The notes below the pieces were generated by a model. That model worked only from the letters and a program-made list of their open reading frames with translations. It was not told the origin of the DNA and made no database searches. From positions 372,001 to 436,000 of the forward strand of contig NZ_JAKNSW010000001.1 in NCBI RefSeq assembly GCF_023566355.1: a stretch of 64,000 nt of DNA, read 5' to 3'. Within the stretch, counting starts at the first letter, position 1. Each line of letters begins with the position of its first letter. Position numbers and translations under genes: made by a program. Source of the DNA: Mesoplasma sp. JKS002658. GTDB taxonomy: Bacteria > Bacillota_I > Bacilli_A > Mycoplasmatales > Mycoplasmataceae. This document shows positions 44,870-56,359 of this stretch, in pieces.

Positions 44870-44899
44870 ATTTTAACATCTCGCTAGAAATTTTCACAA
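44870..44899 (-). promoter_or_regulatory. Promoter of mnmA
   Basis: TTGTGA (44894-44899), an 18-base spacer and TAAAAT (44870-44875) on the minus strand, 44 bases before the ATG and just past the dnaJ terminator. Confidence 0.55.
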
Positions 44900-44911
44900 T
44901 TCCCGTTCAAA

Positions 44912-44951
44912 CAAAAATAGCAACCAAAGTCAAATTTTAATTGCTATTTTG
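44912..44951 (-). terminator. Intrinsic terminator of the hrcA-grpE-dnaK-dnaJ operon
   Basis: A perfect 10-bp stem (AAAATAGCAA/TTGCTATTTT) with a 17-base loop ends in a T-rich tail on the minus strand, 44 bases past the dnaJ stop. Confidence 0.82.
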
Positions 44952-44994
44952 CCTTAATTAACTAGATCAAATTAAAACCAGCTCATCAAAATTC

Positions 44995-46110
44995 TTACAA
45001 TTTATTAGTTGGTTTAAAATCTGTTTCTTGATCGATATTTTCTAAAACTTCTTTTTCTTTGGTTGAAAGACTGCTTGGAATTACTAAGTTAAAAATTAAT
45101 TTCAAATCACCACGTCGAACAGAAGAAGAGTTGACATATAATCCTCGGTTCTTAACGTTAATAACATCATTATTTTTAATTCCTCTAGGAAGTTTAATTT
45201 TCACAATTCCATCCAAAGTTGCGACTTCGACAGTTTTGTTTAATAAGGCATCAAGATAACTAACATTATAAATCTGGTGCAGAGTATCATCAGCACCAAG
45301 ATAAAGACTTGGGGATTTTTTTACGCTAATGTTAATATAAACATCACCATTTTGACCACCATTTAAAGAAGCGTTTCCACTTCCTTGAAGAAATAATTGT
45401 TGATTTGGTCTTAAACCTTTAGGAATATTTAAATCTAAAGTTTCACTTTTTTCCAAATAACCATGACCGTGACAATCTTTACATTTATTTTTAATAATTT
45501 TTCCTGAACCGTGACAATCAGGACAAGTAACAGACTGATTAATCATTAAAGGTCCCAGATTACGAGCTTCAGTAATTGTTCCTTGCCCGTGACAACGAGT
45601 ACATTTCACCACATCATCAGGATTTTTTGCTCCAGTTCCGTGACAAGTAGCACAAGTTCGCAAAACTCGAATCTTCTCTTGTTTTTTTGTGCCAAAAACC
45701 AACTCTTTAAACGTTAATTCTAATTCCAAAAAAACATCAGTACCTTTTACTGCTCGTGAATAGCGATTTTCTCTCCCTTGATGATTAGTATTTCCAAAAA
45801 AAGAGGAAAAGATATCACTAAAACCACCCATGTCGTTAAAGAATTCGCCAAAGTCTTGAAAGCCACTTCCAGCAAAGCTGTTATTATCAAAAGCAGCAAA
45901 ACCAAATTGGTCATACTTTGCTCGTTTATCTTTATCCAATAAAACTTCTGCGGCCTCAGAAATTTCTTTAAACCTTTCTTCAGCACCTGGTTCTTTATTT
46001 AAATCTGGATGATATTTTTTTGCAAGGTTACGATAAGCTTTCTTTATTTCTTGCTCGCTCGCACCCTTGTTTACTCCCAACACTTCATAATAATCTTTCT
46101 TACTAGCCAT
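44995..46110 (-). CDS. dnaJ: Chaperone DnaJ
   Basis: 371 aa, no TGA codons. This is the type I J-protein that delivers clients to DnaK and stimulates its ATPase. Present: J-domain with the HPD motif in [11 protein letters not shown], a Gly/Phe-rich linker ([20 protein letters not shown]), four CxxCxGxG zinc repeats ([32 protein letters not shown]), and the C-terminal substrate-binding domains. GGAG lies 8 bases before the ATG. It is the last gene of the HrcA operon, preceded by a strong hairpin in the dnaK-dnaJ gap. Confidence 0.97.
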   Translation of the reverse strand: MASKKDYYEVLGVNKGASEQEIKKAYRNLAKKYHPDLNKEPGAEERFKEISEAAEVLLDKDKRAKYDQFGFAAFDNNSFAGSGFQDFGEFFNDMGGFSDIFSSFFGNTNHQGRENRYSRAVKGTDVFLELELTFKELVFGTKKQEKIRVLRTCATCHGTGAKNPDDVVKCTRCHGQGTITEARNLGPLMINQSVTCPDCHGSGKIIKNKCKDCHGHGYLEKSETLDLNIPKGLRPNQQLFLQGSGNASLNGGQNGDVYINISVKKSPSLYLGADDTLHQIYNVSYLDALLNKTVEVATLDGIVKIKLPRGIKNNDVINVKNRGLYVNSSSVRRGDLKLIFNLVIPSSLSTKEKEVLENIDQETDFKPTNKL

Positions 46111-46130
46111 TCATTAATCTCCTCTTAATC

Positions 46131-46163
46131 AAAATAATAGATAGAATTAACTTCTATCTATTA
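46131..46163 (-). terminator. Hairpin in the dnaK-dnaJ gap (attenuator or processing site)
   Basis: A perfect 12-bp stem (TAATAGATAGAA/TTCTATCTATTA) with a 5-base loop is followed by TTTTG on the minus strand. It starts 7 bases after the dnaK stop and leaves just room for the dnaJ ribosome site. Lying inside an operon, it probably lowers dnaJ expression or protects the upstream mRNA rather than ending transcription fully. Confidence 0.7.
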
Positions 46164-46169
46164 CAAGTT

Positions 46170-47975
<1,806 letters not shown>

Positions 47976-47984
47976 TTATTTTCT

Positions 47985-48590
47985 CTATTTTGCAACTTTT
48001 ACTTTACCATGAAGTAAAACTTCATCATGAATTAAATAAGCATTACTAATTGTTTCTACTACCTTACTACTTTGGATAGTAGTGCTTTCGATTTGTTCAA
48101 CCGCTTCCATAATTTTAGAATCAAAGTCATCACCAATAGAAATTTTTACCTCTTTAATTCCCGCTTCTGCTAAAGAATGATCCAATTTAGTAATAATCAT
48201 TTCAAAACCTTTTAAATAATTTTTCACTTCTTCAGAAGCATTATTTTCAGAAGTAGCTAAAACTTTTTTAAACAAGTCAATATCTGGAACAATCAATTCA
48301 CCAAGTTTTCTTGCTCCATATTTGCGTAACTTTCTTTCAATCTCCTCGCGCCGATTAAGCATATTACGATTATCAGCCACTTGGTACAAAATCTTCTCAT
48401 TTAAATCAGTAATCACATCCATTTGTTGATCGATTTTTTGCTTTAAAAGCTGATAGTCAGGATTATCAGCATTTCTTGCCAACAAATCATCAACTTGTTG
48501 ATCAAAATCTTTCTCAACAAACTCTTCGTCTTGATGATTCACTTCATCAGAGTTCGATGTTTGTTTAATTTCTTGTTCTTCTTTTTCCAT
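47985..48590 (-). CDS. grpE: Nucleotide exchange factor GrpE
   Basis: 201 aa. It releases ADP from DnaK. The acidic N-terminus is followed by a long coiled coil (about 40-95, DNRNMLNRREEIERKLRKYG) and the beta-wing domain. I start at ATG 48590, which has AAAGGG at 8 bases; an upstream extension to 48626 would overlap hrcA and lacks support. It lies 13 bases after hrcA. Confidence 0.95.
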   Translation of the reverse strand: MEKEEQEIKQTSNSDEVNHQDEEFVEKDFDQQVDDLLARNADNPDYQLLKQKIDQQMDVITDLNEKILYQVADNRNMLNRREEIERKLRKYGARKLGELIVPDIDLFKKVLATSENNASEEVKNYLKGFEMIITKLDHSLAEAGIKEVKISIGDDFDSKIMEAVEQIESTTIQSSKVVETISNAYLIHDEVLLHGKVKVAK

Positions 48591-48603
48591 AAATATCCCT
48601 TTC

Positions 48604-49644
48604 TTAATTATTGCCCTGTAACCCATTAATTTTTTTTATTAAAAAGTTTAATAAAAGGTTAGCTTCATCATAACGCATCCGCTTTGGACCAATTAAGGTA
48701 ATAATGTTTTTCTGTGAACCTTGCCCATCAATTTCTGCTCCAATAATTGCAACATCATCAGTTTCTTTCAAATTAGGATTAATTTCCAAACCAATCTTAG
48801 TACGAATATGAACATTTTTTTTAGAACTTTGATAATTATAATCAAACCATTCAAAGGGAGAAACATTTGCAATAATAGTCATAATATTTTTAATTTTCTC
48901 AACATCCATAAACTCAGGATTAACTAAAACATTATTCAAACCCACAGTTTGCGTTTTAACCTTGCTCTGTTCTAAAATTGCGTTAATGAATTGCGAGAAA
49001 AATGCCTCATAATCTTTAATTGAAATTTTTAAATTACTCCCAACATCATCAATTACACTCTTGGATAAATGTTTTACTTTGGTTTCAGTTAAATTGTCAT
49101 TAAACAAGTTAATTGCAATCTTTAAATCATTAAGTACTCCGTGATCAAGATAAAACACCTTACTAATCACCTGACCATTACTCAAAATGAAGATAACTGA
49201 AGCTGAACCGCTTTCTAAAGGAATCATTTCAATTTTTTTAATCTTCAAATCATCAACTTCATCTCTTTGAGAAATTACTGCCACTAAATTGGTCATATCA
49301 CTAATAATTTGTGAAGAACGCATAATAATCTGGTCAATTGAATAATTTCGATTTGAAAAGAGTTCGTCAATTTGTTGAAATAAGGAACCATCAAAAGATG
49401 ATTGGTTCATCAAATTATCAACATAATAACGATATCCTCTAGTCGAAGGGATTCTTCCCGAGGAGGTATGGGGTTTTTCTAGAAAATCATGATTTTCTAG
49501 AATCGCACACTCGCTGCGAATCGTAGCTGATGAAATTTCATTACCCATCAACTCCATAATTTTCTTTGATCCAACTGGTTGTGCAGTCCTAGTATACTCA
49601 TCAACGATAATTTTTAAAATCGTCTCTTCACGTGCCGTAATCAT
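48604..49644 (-). CDS. hrcA: Heat-inducible transcription repressor HrcA
   Basis: 346 aa, no inner TGA-Trp in the DNA-binding part. HrcA binds CIRCE elements and represses chaperone genes until heat stress. The winged helix lies at the N-terminus (EISSATIRSECAILENHDFLEKPHTSSGRIPS), followed by the GAF-like dimerisation domain. GGAGGG precedes the ATG. The gene heads its own operon behind a promoter that overlaps a CIRCE site, so it is autoregulated. Three CIRCE sites in the window are its likely targets. Confidence 0.97.
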   Translation of the reverse strand: MITAREETILKIIVDEYTRTAQPVGSKKIMELMGNEISSATIRSECAILENHDFLEKPHTSSGRIPSTRGYRYYVDNLMNQSSFDGSLFQQIDELFSNRNYSIDQIIMRSSQIISDMTNLVAVISQRDEVDDLKIKKIEMIPLESGSASVIFILSNGQVISKVFYLDHGVLNDLKIAINLFNDNLTETKVKHLSKSVIDDVGSNLKISIKDYEAFFSQFINAILEQSKVKTQTVGLNNVLVNPEFMDVEKIKNIMTIIANVSPFEWFDYNYQSSKKNVHIRTKIGLEINPNLKETDDVAIIGAEIDGQGSQKNIITLIGPKRMRYDEANLLLNFLIKKINGLQGNN

Positions 49645-49671
49645 GGAATCCCTCCTTCCAAAATTACTTTC

Positions 49672-49700
49672 ATTATATAATTAGCACTTAAATTAATCAA
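49672..49700 (-). promoter_or_regulatory. Promoter of the hrcA-grpE-dnaK-dnaJ operon
   Basis: TTGATT (49695-49700), a 17-base spacer and TATAAT (49672-49677) on the minus strand, 28 bases before the hrcA ATG. The -35 and most of the spacer lie inside the CIRCE element. Confidence 0.82.
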
Positions 49701-49707
49701 GTGCTAA
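49681..49707 (-). promoter_or_regulatory. CIRCE operator of the hrcA operon
   Basis: TTAGCACTT, 9 bases, AAGTGCTAA. Both arms differ from the consensus (TTAGCACTC/GAGTGCTAA) at the matching inner position, so the 9-bp palindrome stays perfect. It sits 10 bases past the clpB stop and overlaps the hrcA promoter. Confidence 0.95.
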
Positions 49708-49716
49708 TCAATAAAT

Positions 49717-51858
49717 TTAAATCTTTTCTACTTTAAACTCATCACCAGGACTAACAGTTACCAAATATTTTTCGTTTCTTTTAATTTGATCGTTAATAAC
49801 TTCTTTTGAAAGCATTGTTTCGATATTTTTCTCAATATAGCGTGTGATTGGTCGTGCTCCAAATTCGCGTTCATAACCTTCAGCTTTAATTTTAGTAATC
49901 ACCTTTGGATCAAATTCAATTAGATAATCGCCGTTTTTATGTAAACGCTCTCTCAACTCATCCAAATCCTTAATAATAATTTCTTCAATTACTTTTATTG
50001 AGAGAGCATTGAACGGAACAATGTTGTCAATTCGGTTTAAAAATTCAGGACGAAATGACTTTTGTAGTTCCATCATTAATAACTTCAAATTAACTTCTTC
50101 ATCTTCATTATTCAAAATCAACTCTGAACCAATATTTGAAGTCATGATAATAATCGTATTTTTAAAATCAACAACACGTCCACTAGAATCAGTGATTCTT
50201 CCTTCATCAAGAATTTGTAAAAAAACGTTAAAAACATCAGGGTGTGCTTTTTCAATTTCATCAAACAAGACAATTGAATACGGGTTTCTGCGGACAGCTT
50301 CAGTAAGTACACCACCTTGACCATAACCAATATAACCAGGAGGAGCGCCAATTAACTTATTAACACTTTCACGATCCATATACTCACTCATATCAATGCG
50401 AACCATCTTTTTAACTGAACTAAACAAGACGTCAGCTAAAGTTCGCGCAACTTCAGTTTTTCCGACTCCTGTTGGTCCTAGGAAAAGAAATGATCCAATT
50501 GGTTTATCAGGATTTTTAATTCCTGCCCTACTGCGAATAATTGCATCACTAACAACTTCAATTGCTTCATCTTGACCTTTAACATTCTTTTTTAAATCAA
50601 GTGGCAATTCCAGCAAGCGCTTACGCTCACTTTCGACTAATTTATTAACAGGAATCCCTGTTCACTTCGAAACAATAGCAGCGACTTCGGTTTCAGTCAC
50701 CTCTTCATTAAGCATCCCGTTACTATTAACTGCGTCTTGAGCCGTCTTCAATTCTTTTTCTAAATTCGGAATCAAAGAATATTGCAATTCTCCTGCTCTT
50801 TGGTAATTACCATCAAATTGTGCTTGTTGAAGTTCTTGTTTTAAACCATCTAATTTGGTACGTAAACCAGAAACTTTCTTAATATCTTGCTTATCTTTTT
50901 CTCATTTTTGATTAAATTCACTTTGAATTTTCTTCGTTTTAGTTAACTCTTCATCAACTTCACTCAACCGTTTTTGTGACTTATCATCAGTTTCTTTAGC
51001 CAAAGCCGCTCGTTCAATTTCTAACTGAACTACCTTTCTGTTAACGTGATCTAACTGGGTTGGAACACTTGCTAATTCAGTTCGAATCGTCGCACTTGCT
51101 TCATCAATTAAATCAATTGCCTTATCTGGTAAAAAACGGTCTGTGATGTATTGATCAGATAATTTAGCAGCAGCAACCAAAGCATTATCATGAATTACAA
51201 CTCCATGAAATGATTCAAAACGTTCTTTCAATCCCCGTAAAATTGAAATCGTTTGATCAACAGTTGGTTCTTCAACCATGACTTGTTGGAACCGACGTTC
51301 CAAAGCAGAATCTTGTTCAATATATTCACGATACTCATCTAAAGTGGTTGCACCAATCATTTTTAGTTGCCCCCGAGCAAGAGCTGGTTTTAAAAGGTTA
51401 GAAACATCCATTCCCCCACCATTACCAGTTTTTCCCGCTCCCACAATCAGGTGAACTTCATCAACAAAAAGAATAATCTTTCCATCAGCTTTTTGAACAG
51501 CATTCACAATTCCTTTTACCCGCGCTTCGTACTCACCCAAATAAGACGCACCAGCCATTACCAACCCCATGTCAAGTACTAAAATCTTTTTATCTTTGAG
51601 GTTTGAAGGTACATCTCCATTCACAATTCGTTGGGCTAGACCCTCAACAACAGCAGTCTTCCCCACACCTGGTTCTCCAATTAAAACTGGATTATTTTTA
51701 GTTTTTCTCGAAAGAATTCGAACCACTCTTAAAATTTCATCTTCGCGACCAATAACAGGATCTAAACGACCCTCTTTAGCATCCAATGTTAAATCAGTGG
51801 TATATTTTTCTAAAATATTTGGATCGTTTTGCGGATTTGGTTTTTGTTGTAAATCCAT
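49717..51858 (-). CDS. clpB: ATP-dependent disaggregase ClpB
   Basis: 713 aa against about 860 for full-length ClpB. It works with DnaK to resolubilise aggregates. Two AAA+ modules are intact: GEPGVGKTA with LFVDEVHL, and GPTGVGKTE with LFDEIEKAH. The coiled-coil middle domain lies between them (about 270-400). The N-terminal substrate domain is absent: the protein starts 10-15 residues before the LEKYTTDLT sequence that follows it in other ClpBs. Two TGA-Trp codons lie in the centre. AAAGGAGTGAGG precedes the ATG. A CIRCE site and promoter lie upstream. Confidence 0.96.
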
Positions 51859-51886
51859 TGATACCTCACTCCTTTGTTCATTTCCT

Positions 51887-51909
51887 TTTAAGAAGTTTTC
51901 CTTCTTAAA
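51887..51909 (-). promoter_or_regulatory. Hairpin in the clpB 5' leader
   Basis: A perfect 9-bp stem (TTTAAGAAG/CTTCTTAAA) with a 5-base loop lies in the transcribed leader, between the -10 box and the ribosome site. It could stabilise the mRNA; it does not cover the AAAGGAG site. Confidence 0.45.
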
Positions 51910-51912
51910 CCT

Positions 51913-51940
51913 ATTCTAACAAAGAAATTAGCAATTACAA
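51913..51940 (-). promoter_or_regulatory. Promoter of clpB
   Basis: TTGTAA (51935-51940), a 16-base spacer and TAGAAT (51913-51918) on the minus strand; the -35 lies within the CIRCE element. Confidence 0.6.
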
Positions 51941-51954
51941 TCATAGAGTGCTAA
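51928..51954 (-). promoter_or_regulatory. Degenerate CIRCE operator of clpB
   Basis: TTAGCAATT, 9 bases, GAGTGCTAA: one arm is perfect, the other has two changes. It abuts the stop codon of the upstream 251-aa gene and overlaps the clpB -35. The weaker match may mean weaker repression. Confidence 0.85.
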
Positions 51955-52710
51955 TTAAACAAAATTTTGGTGGTAATGAATCTTATAATCAACAATTTCT
52001 AAGAGATAATTGGCAATTGTTCGTTCTTTTAATAGCCAAAATACGTATTCTTGTTGTTCTAATTGGTTTTTTAAAATTACTTCCTTTTCAAAAATCAATA
52101 AATTAATGTTCTGATTATTGCAATGATTTTGTTTTAGTTGACTAAATAAATCATCTGGTCTGGTTTGCAAATGCATGTTAAAAATAAACTTCAGCTCGTG
52201 TTGATCTTGAGATTTCAAAAGTTTACTTTCTGTTGTATATTCAATCCCTTCTAACATAAATAAAATAAATGGATCAAAAACAGGTTGGTAATCTTGATCA
52301 ATTGGATTATTAATTTTTACTTGATTATTCCAAACCAAACCTTTTAAAACAATGTAAAAAAAACACCAAAAATAATAATTAATGTACCAAATATCAAGTT
52401 GTTGATTGAAATTCTTTTTTAAGGTTAACTCTTCATGAAAATTAAAAAAATAGTTCAACAAGAAATTAAGTTTTCGATTGTGATGAAAATCTTTTTGCGC
52501 CTCTTGCATAATTTTTAACTTATTTTGTTGATGACGATAATTAATAATCGTTTCGTGTCATTTGATATCAATTTTTCCTAACATAATCATACTTTCATCA
52601 TGAGTTAACTTGAGAATGGCGAGATTTTTTAATCGCGAGTTGTTGTGATGATTAATAATTAATTTTTCAATAATATTAGTTTTTTTGTTTTTTAATAGTT
52701 CAATTTGCAT
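51955..52710 (-). CDS. Hypothetical protein upstream of clpB
   Basis: 251 aa with one TGA-Trp at 51; not recognised. It is rich in Asn, Lys, His, Phe and Tyr, has no signal peptide, and contains one aromatic, weakly hydrophobic stretch (WYINYYFWCFFYIVLKGLVW, about 108-127) that could be buried or membrane-attached. The start ATG (MQIELLKNKK) has AGAGGAG at good spacing. Its stop codon touches the clpB CIRCE site, so it is a separate unit upstream of the heat-shock genes. Confidence 0.7.
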
Positions 52711-52765
52711 AAATTCACTCCTCTTAATCTTTGTTAAGGTATACGATAAAAAGTTTGATTTTTCT

Positions 52766-52798
52766 CAAAAAAAGAAAAATCACTTCTTAGAAGTGATT
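52766..52798 (-). terminator. Terminator of the obg-nadE operon
   Basis: A perfect 9-bp stem (AATCACTTC/GAAGTGATT) with a 3-base loop is followed by a T-rich tail on the minus strand, 10 bases past the stop of the membrane protein gene. Confidence 0.88.
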
Positions 52799-52807
52799 AA
52801 GTCAGAA

Positions 52808-53665
52808 TTATTTAATTGGATTGATACTACGATTTTCTCGCTTTCGAATAATCGCATATGGAATGAAAATAAAGATAAACACAATAACTAGAAAAACCAA
52901 AAAAACAATTAAACACTTTTTGTTTGCGCTTTTGGCTAACTGATGGGCCTCCTCAGTTGGAACAATATCACCATTGTAATTAGCACTCAAGTTTCCTTTG
53001 CGATACTTAATACTAATCAACGAGTAAAGATGAATAAAAGCAGTTGCTCCCAAAATAACATACATAATAATTAATTCAGTGTGATAAGGTTTATGCATTG
53101 TAGTTTTCAAAATGAAAAAAACACCAATAATAATTCCAGAAACCAGATAAATCGTCCCCCCCAATCAATTTAAATAAACTATTCTAGTAATTAACGCACG
53201 ATATTCTTTTTTAATAAACTGAGGAAGAGTCTGTTGGTGCATCAACAAATCACCCTTATAGCTTTTCACCGCAGTAATCAAATGAAAATAATTGATACTG
53301 ATTAAAACTAAAATAAACAAGAAAAATAGTGCTGTGATAATCATAAATGCAGGATGAGGAATTCAATCAACAGGAATGTTTCACTTAGTTTGTTCCCCGT
53401 CTAGATTCACAATTGAATTAGGAATGAAATAAGCCAAAATAAAGAAAAGTGAAATCGCAAAAAGAATACCACTAAATAAAGTTAAGAAGAAAATGCGGTA
53501 TTTTTCTGCGCGAATTTCTTTAGCAATTCAGGATGGTAATTCAACATTGTTCAACTCTTGTTTAGTAAAGTTTGGTTTTAAAGGGGGTTGGGTTTGATTA
53601 ATTTGGGTATCAATTGCTGAACTTTGACCAAAATTAATATGATTAGAACTTTTGGGTAGATCCAT
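52808..53665 (-). CDS. Membrane protein, unknown function
   Basis: 285 aa with several TGA-Trp codons. A hydrophilic N-terminus of about 50 residues (Gln/Asn/Pro-rich) leads to four likely membrane segments, paired as two hairpins (about 60-80, 105-125, 165-190, 200-220), then a last one at about 255-275 and a basic end. No family is recognised. Its ATG overlaps the stop of the preceding 92-aa gene (TAATG), so the two membrane proteins are translated together and probably interact. Confidence 0.75.
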
Positions 53666-53943
53666 TATTTTTCTTTCCTTCTTTCTTGGACTTTTTCAGG
53701 ATTAGTTTGAATTAAAAGGATTAAATTGACTTCGTTTTCCACATCATTCATTTCCTTTTCAAAGACCATTTTTTTTGCTTGTTCTTCATTTGAAAGTTTC
53801 GTACTTTGTTTAGTTCGAGCCTTTTTAAAAATTAAACTAAAGACAAACAAAAACAAAGCGATTCCTGCTAAAACAACAAAGATGATGTAGATAATCTCTT
53901 CTTTAATTGATACATCTAAAATTTGAATCGGAGTAAATAACAC
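53665..53943 (-). CDS. Small single-pass membrane protein
   Basis: 92 aa, not recognised. A membrane segment (IIYIIFVVLAGIALFLFVFS) near the N-terminus is followed by a basic strip and a charged helical tail. It starts at GTG with GAGG about 10 bases upstream, 33 bases after nadE, and overlaps the next gene at TAATG. Confidence 0.7.
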   Translation of the reverse strand: MLFTPIQILDVSIKEEIIYIIFVVLAGIALFLFVFSLIFKKARTKQSTKLSNEEQAKKMVFEKEMNDVENEVNLILLIQTNPEKVQERRKEK

Positions 53944-53976
53944 GACTTCTAACCTCGCTCTACTATTTATTGTACC

Positions 53977-54723
53977 TTACTTTTCAAAAATACGTTCAAA
54001 TTGCAACGGTTGAATTGCGCCTTTTCTTTTGTGTGCAGAATTCTTATGTAACGTTTCAATTCGTTCAACTAATTGAGGATTATCATGACTTTTAGTTAAT
54101 AAATAGCGATCAATCTCTTCATAGCTATAACCAATTTCGTTCTCATCAGTTTGTTCAGCTCATAAACCAGCAGAAGGCTTACGATCAATAATCCGTTGAG
54201 GAACATTCAAAAGTGATGCTGCTTGGCTAACTTCTCCTTTAAGTAAGTGAACCAAAGGAACAACATCAACACCACCATCCCCATACTTAGTAAAATAACC
54301 AATATACCATTCATCAGCATTATCAGTTCCTAAAACTAAGTAGTTTTTAGTTTGACCCACACCATAAAGGGTTGTCATTCGAAGACGAGCCTTTAAATTA
54401 GCAGTAGCTAAACTTGAAAGATCAAAGGTTTGATCTTTAATTGTCGAGGTAAGGGCATCAAAAGTTGAAGCTAAATCAACAGTTAAAGTTTTTAAATCAC
54501 CGGTTTTGACAAGTTCTTCAACACATTCGTAATCTTCTTGACTAGAATAACAAGGCATTCAACAAGTTAAGTAGTGATCAGGAAAGGCTTTTTTAGCAAT
54601 CATTGCAACCACAGCAGAATCAATTCCTCCACTAACACCAACCACAACCCCATCAGCATGAGCATTGTGAACAGTTTCTTGGATGAACTCCACTAAATAA
54701 TCCAAATACGCTTTTAATTCCAT
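53977..54723 (-). CDS. nadE: NH3-dependent NAD+ synthetase
   Basis: 248 aa. It makes NAD from deamido-NAD and ammonia. The PP-loop VGVSGGIDSAVVA lies at about 30. Also seen are LVLGTDNADEWYIGYFTKYGDGGVD and KPSAGLWAEQTDE, where the Trp is a TGA. The start ATG 54723 has AAGGG 9 bases upstream; a TTG at 54747 would overlap obg. It lies 16 bases after the obg stop and belongs to the same transcript. Confidence 0.95.
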
Positions 54724-54739
54724 TTCCTTTGACCCTTCT

Positions 54740-56035
54740 TTAATCAATTCATTCTAATTCATAATCAAAAATTTTCACGACATCCCCTGATTGAATTCCT
54801 TTTGCTCGTAACTGGTCATACAAACCAAGTTTTTTTAACTTTTCGTTAAACAATAACAAGTTATCACGAGTTGCTAAAGGGGTTCGTTGATAGATATTAT
54901 AAATTGTTTTTCCAGAAATTTCTCATTGTCCATTTCCTTTGTTCTGAATAATGATTTCTGGCTCCTCTTCACTAAATTTATAAACCTTCAAACCTTCGTT
55001 TAAATTTTGATCTGGTCATAAGCCAGAAAAAGTTGTTGTTTTTAAAGTCATCGCAATCAATGATAAAAGTTGATCAAGGTTAGTTTTTTTCATTCCTGAA
55101 ATTTCAACCACCTTTTTGTCTTTAAAAAACTCCAGAATTGTTTCATCCATTAAATTTAGTTGCGCTTCATCTAAATCCATCTTGTTGAAAACAACAATTT
55201 CAGGACGAGCTGCTAATTGCGAATTATATTGAATTAATTCTTGGCGAATAATTTTATAATTATTAACTACATCTTCACTACCATAATTACCAGAGAAATC
55301 TAATACATGACAAATTACCTTGCATCGTTCAATGTGTCGTAAAAACTCGTGCCCTAATCCTTTTCCCAAACTTGCACCTTGAATCAACCCTGGTAAATCA
55401 GCAACAACAAACGTGCTCCCATCAAGAGCTCTTGTTACACCCAATTGGGGATTAAGAGTGGTAAAAGGATAGTCAGCAATTTCTGGTTTTGAATTAGAAA
55501 TCGCTCGCAAGAGAGTTGATTTTCCCGCATTTGGCAACCCAATAAACCCTACATCAGCTAAAACTTTCAGTTCAGCACGAATTTCAAACGATTCTCCCAT
55601 CATTCCCGCTTCAAAAATTGTTGGAGCCTTATTTCGCGAATTAGCAAACCTAGCGTTTCCTTTACCTCCCTTACCACCATGAGCAATAATTAGAGGTTGG
55701 TTAGGTTGGTTAATATCAGCAAGAACCCTACCAGTTTTGTGATCAATTAAAACTGTTCCTACAGGAACTCTAATCACCAAATCTTCACCATTGGCTCCGT
55801 GCATATTTTTAATATCACCTTTTTCACCATCCCTAGCCTGATAAAGTTTATTTAGTTTTAAATCTAATAAAGAGTGTTTTCCCTCATCCCCAACAAAGAT
55901 GACATCACCACCATCACCACCATCACCACCATTAGGACCACCGTTGGCAACATAAAGTTCATGACGAAAACTAACAGCACCATTGCCGCCTTTACCAGCT
56001 CTAATCTGAAAATTTGCTGTATCAATAAACTTCAT
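54740..56035 (-). CDS. obg: GTPase ObgE/CgtA
   Basis: 431 aa. This is a ribosome-associated GTPase in 50S assembly and stress control. The glycine-rich Obg fold (about 1-157, with RAGKGGNGAVSFRHE) is followed by the G domain: GLPNAGKST, DLPGLI, NKMD. A C-terminal OCT domain of about 90 residues is present (WEISGKTIYNIYQRT region). TGA-Trp codons occur near 341 and in the last three codons. GGAGAGAG precedes the ATG. It lies between the zinc-ribbon gene and nadE. Confidence 0.96.
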
Positions 56036-56062
56036 TGTCTCTCTCCATTTTCTTTGCCTTTA

Positions 56063-56359
56063 TTATTGAAGGCAGGAATTGTAACATTGATCACATAGAT
56101 AAGTCGGATAATCATGATCCACATTATTATCATCAAAAACCTGCCAAGCTTTTATTGGTTCTTTTAAGTAATTTTCTAGTTCCTGGTCACTTAACTGATG
56201 TTTTAATGCCTTCACCACATCCCCAATCAGTGGTGGATAATTTTTCCGAACATAAGTAATTTCACCCTCACCACACCAAGAACAAGTCAAGTTAAAAACT
56301 TGACGCATAACATCTTTATAATCGCGAAATAATTCATAATCAATTTGATTAAATTGCAT
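56063..56359 (-). CDS. Small protein with two CxxC pairs
   Basis: 98 aa, soluble, not recognised. CSWC (about 26-29) and CDQC (about 89-92) with a further cysteine behind suggest a zinc-binding ribbon or finger. It starts inside the last codons of the DUF3196-like gene (11-base overlap) and ends 27 bases before obg, so it belongs to that operon. A link with ribosome assembly is only inferred from place. Confidence 0.7.
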   Translation of the reverse strand: MQFNQIDYELFRDYKDVMRQVFNLTCSWCGEGEITYVRKNYPPLIGDVVKALKHQLSDQELENYLKEPIKAWQVFDDNNVDHDYPTYLCDQCYNSCLQ

